Below, piece after piece: positions 51,183 through 60,959 of a stretch of 64,000 nucleotides of DNA (the stretch's first letter is position 1; each line of letters starts with the position of its first letter). The DNA lies in assembly GCA_947175215.1 (NCBI GenBank), contig CAMWLR010000002.1, positions 1 to 64,000 of the forward strand. The letters run 5' to 3'. The DNA is from an uncultured Porphyromonadaceae bacterium (GTDB lineage: Bacteria; Bacteroidota; Bacteroidia; Bacteroidales; Muribaculaceae). The translations under genes and the position numbers were made by a program. The notes under the pieces are model-generated. The model saw only the letters and a program-made list of their open reading frames with translations, was not told the DNA's origin and did no database searches.

Positions 51183-52672
51183 AATGCAAAATTACGCAAC
51201 TTTGCCCAACTAAACAAATATCCGTCAGCCCGAGCGCCCCTTAATAACCTCGATTTGTTATAATATATGTTAACATATCGTTTGCGGCAGCCTCTGACAA
51301 CGGCAGCCGTCAGCGAGACGCCCATCACCGCCAATAACGGATTTACGGGGAACAGGATACGTCCCCAGATGTCAGGAGATCCGGTCACGGTGACGAGATA
51401 CGCACTGACGTATACGGCAGCTATCAGTGCTGCGAAAGCAGGGAAGCGATGACGCCGCCGCCACCGTCTGCACCATAGGATAATATAGGTCAACGTGAGG
51501 AGCAGCCCGATGAAAATCGGTGGCTGTAGAATGTTATGCAGCGGGTAGATAAACCCGTCGTTGTGGTTATGAGTCAGGCCGTTCCAGTCGCGATATATGG
51601 CCATACGCGCCGGGGCGGAACCGAGATCCTCTTTGAGGTTATAAAACTGCGAAGCTGTCAGTGATGTGCCGAACCGTCGTAAAACCGCCTCGGCAACCTC
51701 GCCGGGATGGCTACTTATAGCGTCATTGCACATTCGGCCGAGATCTTGCCAGCAGTAACCGTTACGGAGTTCGCGCCAATATTCGCTTGTCTCGGTTATG
51801 CCTCCCGGATGCAATTCATACCACTGTCTGAAATTCTCTCTCAATTCTTCATCCTTGATGTCTTCGGGTTTGAGCAACGAATCGTTACGCAGGCAGATAT
51901 ATGTATTGTAGCTGTTGGCTATGGTGAAATATGGCATCTCGTATGTATGAACCATGCAATAGAGATAGCCGGCCAGCAGGGTGACGGGTAAGATCATAGC
52001 TTTTGTTACTGACAGCAAAATCCCGTTGCGTTTCCATCCGGCAATTATCCATAAGGCCGGCATCAGCACGACTAAGAATATCAGCAGCGGCTTGGTCAGG
52101 ACGGTCACTGCTATGAGACCCCCACAGAGATACAGTAGCCTTTGAGACCACGCTATGAGCAACTTTGGTGTCAGCCACAGCAGCATGGTCAGCCACATCA
52201 GCGCCATGACTTCGGCCATAGAGAAATTTACCAATAACCAGAATCCGGGTATCAGCATAAGTGTCAGCATACAGGTAGCATTCAGTGCTGTTTTCTCCCC
52301 CTCTAATTGCTGGTTTATGTCCCATAATAGTCTGATACTCACTATGTAAAATACCCAGTTGACCGCCGGGATAAGTATAAGAGACCCCTGTTTGCCGAAT
52401 ATCTCGTAAAGTGCCCCGACAACGATTGTGTACACCGGTGTGCGCAGGTAATCTGTATGTCCTCCCTTGATTGTTTCCCATGCATTATAGTATGAGTAGC
52501 CGTCCATCAAGATAGAGCCTTTAGAGAAGATAGCCAATTGCATGATATATAGGACGGTAGCGATGGCTATGATGGTGACCCATAGCCAACGGGGCATCGG
52601 CGATAGGTTGTAAAACCTGTCGTTGCGGGCCTTGGGGTCGTAGGGATAACAAAACTTAGTCAGTAATGACAT
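51179..52672 (-). CDS. Multi-TM membrane protein, ArnT/PMT-like candidate (paralog A)
   Basis: About 10 hydrophobic segments; 'MDGYSYYNAWETIKGGHTDYLRTPVYTIVVGALYEIFGKQGS'. Paralogous to the next CDS. Confidence 0.75.
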   Translation of the reverse strand: MSLLTKFCYPYDPKARNDRFYNLSPMPRWLWVTIIAIATVLYIMQLAIFSKGSILMDGYSYYNAWETIKGGHTDYLRTPVYTIVVGALYEIFGKQGSLILIPAVNWVFYIVSIRLLWDINQQLEGEKTALNATCMLTLMLIPGFWLLVNFSMAEVMALMWLTMLLWLTPKLLIAWSQRLLYLCGGLIAVTVLTKPLLIFLVVLMPALWIIAGWKRNGILLSVTKAMILPVTLLAGYLYCMVHTYEMPYFTIANSYNTYICLRNDSLLKPEDIKDEELRENFRQWYELHPGGITETSEYWRELRNGYCWQDLGRMCNDAISSHPGEVAEAVLRRFGTSLTASQFYNLKEDLGSAPARMAIYRDWNGLTHNHNDGFIYPLHNILQPPIFIGLLLTLTYIILWCRRWRRRHRFPAFAALIAAVYVSAYLVTVTGSPDIWGRILFPVNPLLAVMGVSLTAAVVRGCRKRYVNIYYNKSRLLRGARADGYLFSWAKLRNFAL

Positions 52673-52705
52673 GAATTATATTAGGGCTGGGATAATGTAA
52701 TGCGG

Positions 52706-54124
52706 TTATTTATTCATGGAGGATTTGTGATATCTCCGCCTGATATATCCCGTAGTTGCCGAGATGATAAAGGCTGCCATCACAACGAGCAGAGGGCTGA
52801 CAGGGGTGAGTATTCTGCCCCATAGGTCAGGAGCACCGTATATAGTGATAAAGTATGCCGAGATATATACAGCAGCGATCAATGCGGCAAACAGAGGTAA
52901 GCGACCGGTATTGAGCCACCTGCGACACCATAACATTATATAAGCCAGCGTGATGATGAGACCCACATATAGTGGAAGCTGAGTATAAGAGTAAAAGGGA
53001 TAAATATATCCCCCGGTCAGGTTATTAGAGATACCGTCCCATGAGCCGTAGTGTTTGTCGTGATCGGGGCAAAATCCGTCATCTTCTTTTGCACTGTAAA
53101 ACTGTGAGCAGTGCAGGCTCTCGACAAAGCGATGGAATATCGCCCGGTTATATTCGCTGCGGTGGTTGCGGAGAGCGTCTTGACAAATTTCATTAAGCTC
53201 GGGCCAGCTGAATGCGGCGGTCACCTCCTGCCAATATGGCCCCCCGGGTACTCGACCGCCGGGGATAGAATCGTAAAGCGGTGTGAATCGCTCTCTCAGA
53301 CCGGGGTCTGTTATATCCTGAGGTGTGATAAGTGATGCGTAGCGCAGGCTAATATATGAGTTGTATGTATTGGCCGCCGTGAACATGGCGAAAGTATGTG
53401 TGTGGTACATACAATAGAGGTATCCGACACAGATTACTACCGGGATGAGGGTAGCTTTGATTACTGCTGAGAATGAGCCCTTACGCCGATGTCTGACGAT
53501 AAGCCATGCGATCGGGTAGAGGATGACGAGAAAAATAAGCAGCGGTTTTGTCAGGATGGCAATACTGATGACTCCTCCTTGAATGTAAAGCAGTCTGTCT
53601 GACGGCCTGATAATATACCGTTGCATCTGCCACAGCAGCATGACCACCCACATCATGGCCATGATCTCGGCCATTGAGAAATTAACCAGTACCCAGAATC
53701 CGGGTATCAGCATCAGTGTCAGGAGTGACAAGATATTGAGAAACCGCTTGACTCGCAATTGTTGGTTTATATCCCATAACATCCTGAGACTCATTAGGTA
53801 AAAGATCCAATTGAGTGCGGGGATAATAATTAACGAACCATCTTTGCCGAGTATTTCGTAGAGTACCCCCACGACAATGGCGTAGACCGGGGTTCGCATT
53901 GGATCTGTATGTATACCCTTAATTGTCTCCCACGCATGGTAATATGAGAGGCTGTCCATGCGTAGGCATCCTTTAGAAAAGATGGCTAACTGCAGGATGT
54001 AGAGGGCGGTGGCGAGGGCTATGAGGGTGATCCATAACCAACGGGGCATCGGCGGCGGGTTATAGAACCTGCCGCCGCGGGCCTGTGGATCGTCAGGGTA
54101 GCAAAACCGAGCCAGTAATGACAT
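52706..54124 (-). CDS. Multi-TM membrane protein, ArnT/PMT-like candidate (paralog B)
   Basis: 'MDSLSYYHAWETIKGIHTDPMRTPVYAIVVGVLYEILGKDGS', collinear similarity with 51179..52672. Confidence 0.75.
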   Translation of the reverse strand: MSLLARFCYPDDPQARGGRFYNPPPMPRWLWITLIALATALYILQLAIFSKGCLRMDSLSYYHAWETIKGIHTDPMRTPVYAIVVGVLYEILGKDGSLIIIPALNWIFYLMSLRMLWDINQQLRVKRFLNILSLLTLMLIPGFWVLVNFSMAEIMAMMWVVMLLWQMQRYIIRPSDRLLYIQGGVISIAILTKPLLIFLVILYPIAWLIVRHRRKGSFSAVIKATLIPVVICVGYLYCMYHTHTFAMFTAANTYNSYISLRYASLITPQDITDPGLRERFTPLYDSIPGGRVPGGPYWQEVTAAFSWPELNEICQDALRNHRSEYNRAIFHRFVESLHCSQFYSAKEDDGFCPDHDKHYGSWDGISNNLTGGYIYPFYSYTQLPLYVGLIITLAYIMLWCRRWLNTGRLPLFAALIAAVYISAYFITIYGAPDLWGRILTPVSPLLVVMAAFIISATTGYIRRRYHKSSMNK

Positions 54125-54141
54125 AACCGGTGATGCCGTCG

Positions 54142-55320
54142 TTAGCGCAGAGCAAATGAGGCGGTCATCGACTGTCCGTTAGAGGTGTTGATGCGCTTGA
54201 ATGTCAGCGTGTGGGCGAGGTTGTCTTTGATGACAGACGACTGGCCCATCCAGCTTTCTGAATAGGTTTTATCGTTAGGTGAGCTGACGGTGAAGTTGAC
54301 GTTCATGCGGTGTCCGTTGTCAATCCAAGTGTAGCTGCCGAAGAGTGGCATAGACTTGCCGTCTGAATAGTCGATCGACCCCTCGATACGTCCGTTCTGA
54401 AACAGAATGACATTAAGGGAAGCCACACCGCCGGGAGTGACGGTGCCGGTATAGGTGAGCGGGCGGTTAAACAATGATGTCGACTCGCTCTCACTGCCGA
54501 TACCTGCGCTCTCGGTCGCTGCCGTGGCGTCAGATGTCGCAGATGTCGTCGGGGTGGTCGGGGTGGTTATGGATACAGGCTCACCGCTGTTGAGGGCTGC
54601 CTCAGAGTAGTTAACCTCCTCGGTATTAGTCTTGTCAGGAGTTGCAGTGCCTGATTTAAGATACCACCAGCACGCACCGCTGATGAGCAGCAAGGCGACC
54701 GCAGCGATACCGATTATCACCCATTTAGACATTCTGTTGCTCCCTGCCTGGGGAGCGCGCGGGGGATAATTTGGCTGTGCGGGATTGTGATGCCTGTACT
54801 GTGGTGCCTGATCGGTGACGGTCGGACGTCGTTGGGGAGCTGGAGCACCTTGTACGGTGTGTTTACCGGGGCGCGGACGATCGGGATATTGTGGACGGTC
54901 GGGGCGTTGAGGCTGCTGTGACGCCTGAGGTTGCTGCTGGGATATAGGCGGTTGTTGGCCGGGAGTATAGGTCACCGTCGGGCGTTGGCGCATACTGTTG
55001 CCCGGCGCCGGACGGTGAGGTTGGTGGGGTTGCGTTCCCTCAAAACCGCCAGGCTCAGAGTAAGATGCAGGTGTCTCATATTTGCGTGCAGGCGCGGGTG
55101 TCGACGCCTGAGTCGGTGCTTGCATCGGTATGCCTGCCGGGTCGTTCCCTTTAGGCGCTTCGGCGGGTTCTGCGGCATCAGTCGGACGCGGTGGTTTCGG
55201 CTTATATGCCTCGTCAGCCTCTTGTTCAGATCTGGGTACACGAGGTTCGAGGGGTAGAGTAGGTTGGGGGTTAACCTGTCTCTTATATGGATTATTGGTG
55301 TTGAAAGGTGAATTTTCCAT
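54142..55320 (-). CDS. Hypothetical protein: disordered Pro/Gln-rich N-terminus, single TM, C-terminal beta-rich domain
   Basis: 'QPPISQQQPQASQQPQRPDRPQYPDRPRPGK', TM 'WVIIGIAAVALLLISGACWWYL'. Confidence 0.75.
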   Translation of the reverse strand: MENSPFNTNNPYKRQVNPQPTLPLEPRVPRSEQEADEAYKPKPPRPTDAAEPAEAPKGNDPAGIPMQAPTQASTPAPARKYETPASYSEPGGFEGTQPHQPHRPAPGNSMRQRPTVTYTPGQQPPISQQQPQASQQPQRPDRPQYPDRPRPGKHTVQGAPAPQRRPTVTDQAPQYRHHNPAQPNYPPRAPQAGSNRMSKWVIIGIAAVALLLISGACWWYLKSGTATPDKTNTEEVNYSEAALNSGEPVSITTPTTPTTSATSDATAATESAGIGSESESTSLFNRPLTYTGTVTPGGVASLNVILFQNGRIEGSIDYSDGKSMPLFGSYTWIDNGHRMNVNFTVSSPNDKTYSESWMGQSSVIKDNLAHTLTFKRINTSNGQSMTASFALR

Positions 55321-55364
55321 ACAGATTATTCTTTACGCTTTTATTCACATAGCACTGCCAGAGA

Positions 55365-56888
55365 TTATTCCCACTCAATTGTGGCCGGTGGTTTTGAAGA
55401 GATGTCATAGGCTACGCGGTTGACACCCTTGACGCGGTTGATGATCTTGTTTGAGACTTCGGCCAGGAACTCGTATGGGAGATGTGCCCAATCGGCGGTC
55501 ATGGCGTCTGTCGAGGTCACGGCGCGGAGGGCTACGGCACGTTCGTATGTGCGTTCGTCACCCATCACGCCGACGCTCTGCACGGGCAGCAGTATCACAC
55601 CTGCCTGCCATACTTTGTCATAGAGCCCCCACTCTCTGAGGCTATCGATAAATATTTTGTCGGCATCCTGCAGGATGCGTACTTTCTCGGGGGTGATGTC
55701 GCCGAGGATTCTCACTGCCAGGCCGGGACCGGGGAAGGGGTGACGTGTGATAAGGTGTTCGGGCATCCCGAGTTCACGCCCCACAGCCCTGACTTCATCT
55801 TTGAACAGCAGGCGCAGCGGTTCGCACAGACGCAGATTCATCTTCTCGGGGAGACCGCCTACGTTATGGTGACTCTTGATTACTGTGCCGGTTATCGATA
55901 GTGACTCGATGCAGTCGGGGTATATCGTGCCCTGGGCGAGCCATTTGACATCCTTGAGTTTGTGAGCCTCCTCGTCAAAGACATCAATAAAGCCCTTGCC
56001 GATGATTTTGCGCTTGCGCTCGGGTTCGGCCACACCCTCGAGTTCCTTAAAGAATTTACTCGAGGCGTCTACGCCGATAACGTTGAGGCCGAGTCCCTGA
56101 TAGTCACGCATGACATCCTCAAACTCGTTTTTGCGCAACATGCCGTGGTCGACAAAGATGCAGGTGAGGTTTTTACCTATGGCCTTGTTGAGCAGCACGG
56201 CCACGACCGATGAGTCGACACCGCCGCTGAGGCCGAGCACGACTTTGTCATCGCCGAGTTGCTCGCGCAGGGCAGCCACTGTGGTCTCGATAAAGGATGC
56301 GGCGCTCCAGTCTTGGTGCGAGCCGCAGACGTCAATAACAAAGTTTTTGAGCAGCTGAGTCCCTTTTACGGAGTGATATACCTCGGGGTGGAACTGCACA
56401 CCCCAGGTCTGCTCACCCTCGATGCGGTATGCGGCGATCTTGACTTTGTCGGTCGATGCTATGCGACGGAAACCCTCGGGAATCTCGGTGATGGTGTCAC
56501 CGTGGCTCATCCATACCTGAGTGCCCGGCTCGATATCCTTAAATATCGGTTCGCTCTGATCAATATACTCGAGATGGGCGCGGCCATACTCGCGAGTGCC
56601 GGCCGGCTCAACTTTGCCGCCGTCGCTCCAGGCCATGAACTGGGCGCCGTAGCAGATACCCAGCACTGGCAGATGCTTGCGTATCTTTGACAGATCGGCC
56701 TTGAAACTCTTGTCATCATACACCGAGAACGGCGAGCCTGAGAGTATCACGCCGATAACCGACGGGTCATCGTGAGGAAACTTGTTATAGGGGATAATTT
56801 CACAATAAGTGTTGAGCTCGCGGACTCTGCGACCGATGAGCTGAGTGGTCTGCGACCCGAAGTCGAGGATGACAATCTTTTGCTGCAT
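55365..56888 (-). CDS. guaA: GMP synthase (glutamine-hydrolysing)
   Basis: '[13 protein letters not shown]', '[15 protein letters not shown]', C-terminal '[14 protein letters not shown]'. CAAAAATA (rc TATTTTTG) at 56915 upstream. Confidence 0.98.
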   Translation of the reverse strand: MQQKIVILDFGSQTTQLIGRRVRELNTYCEIIPYNKFPHDDPSVIGVILSGSPFSVYDDKSFKADLSKIRKHLPVLGICYGAQFMAWSDGGKVEPAGTREYGRAHLEYIDQSEPIFKDIEPGTQVWMSHGDTITEIPEGFRRIASTDKVKIAAYRIEGEQTWGVQFHPEVYHSVKGTQLLKNFVIDVCGSHQDWSAASFIETTVAALREQLGDDKVVLGLSGGVDSSVVAVLLNKAIGKNLTCIFVDHGMLRKNEFEDVMRDYQGLGLNVIGVDASSKFFKELEGVAEPERKRKIIGKGFIDVFDEEAHKLKDVKWLAQGTIYPDCIESLSITGTVIKSHHNVGGLPEKMNLRLCEPLRLLFKDEVRAVGRELGMPEHLITRHPFPGPGLAVRILGDITPEKVRILQDADKIFIDSLREWGLYDKVWQAGVILLPVQSVGVMGDERTYERAVALRAVTSTDAMTADWAHLPYEFLAEVSNKIINRVKGVNRVAYDISSKPPATIEWE

Positions 56889-56952
56889 CTTATGTGTCTA
56901 ATGGAATTTGAGTGCAAAAATAGCAAAATTTCGGGAGATTTATGCTATTTTG

Positions 56953-56998
56953 AAAAAAAGACTGTGCCTGTTGCCGTCAGATGGCAAAGACACAGTCT
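56953..56998 (-). terminator. Rho-independent terminator downstream of rng
   Basis: agactgtg/cacagtct (56959-56966/56991-56998); minus-strand T-tract at 56953-56959. Confidence 0.82.
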
Positions 56999-57067
56999 CT
57001 AACTTGTCGTGTGCTTGACTTGTGCAAGCAGATAAAAGACGGTTCGTGCGGGTGAGCCTGCCGGGGG

Positions 57068-58717
57068 TCAGTCGTTGTTGTCGGCTGAGTCGGTCTGGTT
57101 GACCCGGTTCTTGGCCTTTGATTTGGTTTTTTCGCTCGATGATTTGTCGAGGTCTTTTTCTTCTTTCAGGTCGATTTCGTTGTGGGCCGAGTCTAGGACG
57201 CGGTATTGCAGATATGCCAGTGACTGATCTGCCACGATCTTGAATTTGCTGCCGAGCTCGAGTTTCCAGCGTCTGTATAGCGACAGCAGGCCTTTCTTGA
57301 GGTATGCTTCGACAAAGGGGTGGACGTATAGCACAAAGTCTTTGACCTTGAGATCCTGTATAAGGTATCCGAGTTTTTCGCGCAGCGTGTCTGTAAACAG
57401 CAGCGAGGGCTGCACCTCACCTTTGCCGTAGCATGACGGGCAGGTCTCGGCTGTGACGATGTCGAGGGCCGGGCGCACTCTCTGGCGGGTGATCTGCATC
57501 AGTCCGAATTTGCTCAGGGGCAATATGTTGTGACGTGCACGGTCATTAGCCATTATCTGACGCATGTGGTCATAGAGTGCCTGACGGTGCTCGGCTTTGT
57601 TCATGTCGATAAAGTCGATGACGATTATGCCGCCCATGTCGCGCAGTCGCAACTGTCGGGCGATCTCGTCGGCTGCGCGCAGGTTGACCTCGAGGGCGTT
57701 TGTCTCCTGGTCGTTTCCGGCTTTGGCGCGGTTGCCTGAGTTGACGTCGATTACGTGCAGAGCCTCGGTGTGCTCGATGATGATATATGCGCCCTGTTTG
57801 AATGACACGGTCTTGCCAAACGATGATTTGATCTGTTTGGTGATATTGAAGTGGTCAAATATCGGCGTGTCCTTGGTGTAGAGATTGACGATCTCTTTTT
57901 TCTCTGGGGCGATCAGGCTCACATACTTTTGTATCTGTGCGTATGCCTCGGCATCGTTGACCTGGATGCTCTCGAATGACGGTGAGAAAACGTCGCGCAG
58001 GACGCCGACTATGCGGCTCTCCTCCTCGAATATCAGCGAGGGCACCGGGGCGGTGCGTGCTTTGGCGACGGTCTCTTCCCAGCATTTGCGCAGGGTCTGC
58101 ATCTCATGGTTGAGCTCGGCGACCGATTTGCCCTCGGCTGAGGTGCGTATGATGACGCCGAAATTTTTAGGGCGGATGCTCTCGACGAGATGACGCAGCC
58201 GCAGTTTCTCGGCTGAGGTCTTGATTTTCTGCGAGATGGAGATTTTGGTGGAGAACGGTATCAGCACCATATATCGCCCGGTGAATGATATCTCGGTGGT
58301 CAGGCGGGGGCCTTTAGAGGAGATGGGCTCTTTGACGATCTGCACCAGCAGTTCGCGGCCCGCTGTGAGTTGCTCGGTCACGGTGCCGTGCTTGTCGATG
58401 TCAGGCAGCAGTTTCATCTTCTGCAGCTGGGGCATCGGGGCTTTGGGGTCATCGAGCAGTTGTTTCAGAAATTCTGAATAAGAAGAAAAATGAGGGCCAA
58501 GATCCAGATAATGAAGGAACGCATCTTTCTCGTAGCCGACGTTGACAAATGCAGCGTTAAGGCCGGGCATGAGTTTTTTGACCTTAGCGAGGTATATGTC
58601 ACCGACGGCATAGGCCAGGTTGCGGCTCTCTTTCTGCAGAGAAACCAGCCTGCCCTCCTCAGTGAGGGCTATCGAGACCTCCTGTGGCTGTACGTCGACG
58701 ATTAGTTCGCTTTTCAT
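57068..58717 (-). CDS. rng: Ribonuclease E/G family protein
   Basis: 'GGIIVIDFIDMNKAEHRQALYDHMRQIMANDRARHNILPLSKFGLMQITRQRVRP', 'CPSCYGKG' zinc-link motif. Confidence 0.96.
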   Translation of the reverse strand: MKSELIVDVQPQEVSIALTEEGRLVSLQKESRNLAYAVGDIYLAKVKKLMPGLNAAFVNVGYEKDAFLHYLDLGPHFSSYSEFLKQLLDDPKAPMPQLQKMKLLPDIDKHGTVTEQLTAGRELLVQIVKEPISSKGPRLTTEISFTGRYMVLIPFSTKISISQKIKTSAEKLRLRHLVESIRPKNFGVIIRTSAEGKSVAELNHEMQTLRKCWEETVAKARTAPVPSLIFEEESRIVGVLRDVFSPSFESIQVNDAEAYAQIQKYVSLIAPEKKEIVNLYTKDTPIFDHFNITKQIKSSFGKTVSFKQGAYIIIEHTEALHVIDVNSGNRAKAGNDQETNALEVNLRAADEIARQLRLRDMGGIIVIDFIDMNKAEHRQALYDHMRQIMANDRARHNILPLSKFGLMQITRQRVRPALDIVTAETCPSCYGKGEVQPSLLFTDTLREKLGYLIQDLKVKDFVLYVHPFVEAYLKKGLLSLYRRWKLELGSKFKIVADQSLAYLQYRVLDSAHNEIDLKEEKDLDKSSSEKTKSKAKNRVNQTDSADNND

Positions 58718-58791
58718 TCGTTCATTAAGGGATTTGGGGTGTTGGGGGTGGAGAAAAGAGGGTGGAGGGGACAGTAGAGGTAGGTAGCTTC

Positions 58792-58867
58792 AAAAAAACG
58801 CGAGAACAAACTTTTTGCGCGGCACAGAGCCGTGATATGTCGGCGGCCGTCGGTAAAAGTTTGTTCT
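58792..58867 (-). terminator. Large hairpin terminator downstream of the HU / small basic protein genes
   Basis: 13-bp perfect inverted repeat agaacaaactttt (58803-58815) / aaaagtttgttct (58855-58867); on minus strand followed by cgcgTTTTTTT. Confidence 0.7.
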
Positions 58868-58918
58868 GTTTTCTTATCGCGTTCTTTAAGCCCGGGGTTA
58901 ACCGTCTGCCGGTGGGGC

Positions 58919-59008
58919 TTATTTCTTCTTGTGACGGTTCTTTCTCAGGCGTTTTTTACGCTTATGGGTAGCCATCTTGTGGCCTTTTCTCTTTTTTCCG
59001 CTGGGCAT
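58919..59008 (-). CDS. 29-aa highly basic protein, AURKAIP1/COX24-like (not in supplied ORF track)
   Basis: Translated by eye: MPSGKKRKGHKMATHKRKKRLRKNRHKKK*. Confidence 0.8.
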   Translation of the reverse strand: MPSGKKRKGHKMATHKRKKRLRKNRHKKK

Positions 59009-59100
59009 TGTAAGAAACTTTAAGGGGTTAACTATTAAGTTAATTATCTCTGAGGGGGTGATGCTCAACAATCAGGTGTGATGCCGTTACCGGCCGATGA

Positions 59101-59382
59101 TCAGTCCTGATTCTTGAGGTCTTCCATGAACACTTTCGCAGGCTTGAAAGCAGGGATTTTGTGCTCGGGAATGATAATGGTGGTGTTCTTTGAGATGTTA
59201 CGGGCGGTCTTCTGTGAACGGGTCTTAATGATGAAGCTGCCGAATCCACGGAGATAGACGGGCTCGCCGTGAGCGAGAGAGTCTTTGACCACTTCCATGA
59301 ACTTTTCGATTGTTTCGAGAACTGAGGCACGTTCGATGCCGGTTGTCTTTGAAATCTCGTTAACGATTTCTGCTTTCGTCAT
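59101..59382 (-). CDS. HU/IHF family DNA-binding protein
   Basis: 'MTKAEIVNEISKTTGIERASVLETIEKFMEVVKDSLAHGEPVYLRGFGSF'. Confidence 0.97.
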   Translation of the reverse strand: MTKAEIVNEISKTTGIERASVLETIEKFMEVVKDSLAHGEPVYLRGFGSFIIKTRSQKTARNISKNTTIIIPEHKIPAFKPAKVFMEDLKNQD

Positions 59383-59602
59383 AGCGGGTATATCGATTTA
59401 ATTTTGTTATATGTTGTCTTGACGACGGTGATAGACGTAAAAGCCGATGCAATTAATTGACTCGCAATGTTTTAACAGCAAGCCAGGCGACTGTCGGCCC
59501 ATACGCGACTGCAAATATCGGGATTTTTTCTGAAACAGATGCTATTTCGGGCCAAAAATTTTTAATAAACCGCTATAATTGTGATAAATGTGGCCGCCGG
59601 TG

Positions 59603-60325
59603 TCAGATATCATTGAGTTTCCACCACGAATAGTCGGTCGCCTCTGTATCGGTCACCTCATCACCCTCGATGCGCTTGAGGCGTCTGACCGCGGCGATAG
59701 TCACGGGTAATATTATTATCTCATAGAGGGTCTTGAGCAGGGCCTGCGATATAATCAGAGAGCCGATGGCCGGCCAGGGGAAGATTCCGCCGAATGCGAT
59801 AGGGAAGAATATCAGCGAGTCTATACTCTCGCCCCACAGGGTCGAGACAATGGCCCGGAGGGGGAAACGCCAGGAAGATTGGCGGTGTGATGACGCGGCT
59901 GCTGTGCGTTTCATGCGACTCATCACATATGCGTTTACCATCGACCCGCAGATAAAGGCGGTGAAGCTGGCCAGCAGGATACGTGGCACCGAGCCATAGA
60001 CGGCCTCCATCGCCTCCTGGCCATCCCAGTCAGGGGTGCCGGGGAGTATGATGGCGATATTGAGTATCAGCGCTGTGAGCAGGCTCATGGCAAAGCCGAG
60101 CCAGATAACGAGCCGGGCCTTGCGGAATCCGTAGACCTCGACAATGCAGTCGTTGATGATATATGAGAGGGGGAAGACGGCCAGACCCGCTGTCACAGTG
60201 AGCGGCCCGAGGGGTACGGTCTTGATTTCTACGAGGTTGGCCAGTATGAGGCAGACTACAAAGAGAGTTGTCAGGATAAGAAAGGGGAGAGTGAAGAGCG
60301 GGGTCTCAGTACGTTTTTTAGTCAT
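59603..60325 (-). CDS. Queuosine precursor transporter (YhhQ family)
   Basis: 'LANLVEIKTVPLGPLTVTAGLAVFPLSYIINDCIVEVYGFRKAR'. Confidence 0.92.
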   Translation of the reverse strand: MTKKRTETPLFTLPFLILTTLFVVCLILANLVEIKTVPLGPLTVTAGLAVFPLSYIINDCIVEVYGFRKARLVIWLGFAMSLLTALILNIAIILPGTPDWDGQEAMEAVYGSVPRILLASFTAFICGSMVNAYVMSRMKRTAAASSHRQSSWRFPLRAIVSTLWGESIDSLIFFPIAFGGIFPWPAIGSLIISQALLKTLYEIIILPVTIAAVRRLKRIEGDEVTDTEATDYSWWKLNDI

Positions 60326-60389
60326 GGATCTTGTTTTTTACGAGGTAGCAAGCACTCGGGGAGAGGGCAGAGATGTCAGAAGTCAGAGG

Positions 60390-60427
60390 TCAGAGTCTTG
60401 AATAATATTCAGAGTCTTGAATAATAT
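60390..60427. repeat. 19-bp perfect tandem duplication at the 3' end of a lipoprotein gene
   Basis: tcagagtcttgaataatat x2 (60390-60408, 60409-60427). Confidence 0.95.
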
Positions 60428-60786
60428 AAGGTGTATGGGCCGTATCCGTTACTTGGCGGATAGGTGATCTGGATGGCGTTGGGGTTGGTGGCGATAATGG
60501 TGCACCCCTCGTCGTATGGGCGGTCATAGAGAGGATACCAAGTAAACCACAGGTAGTCGCCCTGGCAATAATATGTAAAGTCTTCATATTCGCCGGTGTA
60601 GTTGTTATTCCACTCGCCGGTGCCGTCCATATAGAATGTAAGGGTCTCTTCGGGATATTGCATACACTGCCATGTGCCGCTGAGATACCAGCGCTCATCC
60701 ATATTGTCGTCACATGATGTGGTCAGGGTCAGCCCCACGGCTATAACGGCGGCGACCAGCAGAATCTGTATCCTTAATTTCTTCAT
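60409..60786 (-). CDS. Small lipoprotein (lipocalin-like candidate)
   Basis: Lipobox 'VGLTLTTSCDDNMDE', Trp/Tyr-rich beta pattern. Confidence 0.7.
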   Translation of the reverse strand: MKKLRIQILLVAAVIAVGLTLTTSCDDNMDERWYLSGTWQCMQYPEETLTFYMDGTGEWNNNYTGEYEDFTYYCQGDYLWFTWYPLYDRPYDEGCTIIATNPNAIQITYPPSNGYGPYTLYYSRL

Positions 60787-60959
60787 TTTTCGTAATTTTA
60801 GACAAAGTTAATAGATAAACATCACATAGAGGCTGATAAGTTGCGGGGTTAACAATTGTTAACAACACAGGCGTTTTCCGGAGGTATTTCTACTTGCCGG
60901 ATTTTCAAAAATTAAACAAGTTACGGCAATAAAGAGACGGTGGGGGCGTTAATAAATCA

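Noticed and set aside
60390-60713. 107-aa minus ORF overlapping the lipoprotein gene
   Set aside because: Out-of-frame ORF without signal peptide. The frame with a lipobox (60409..60786) is preferred.
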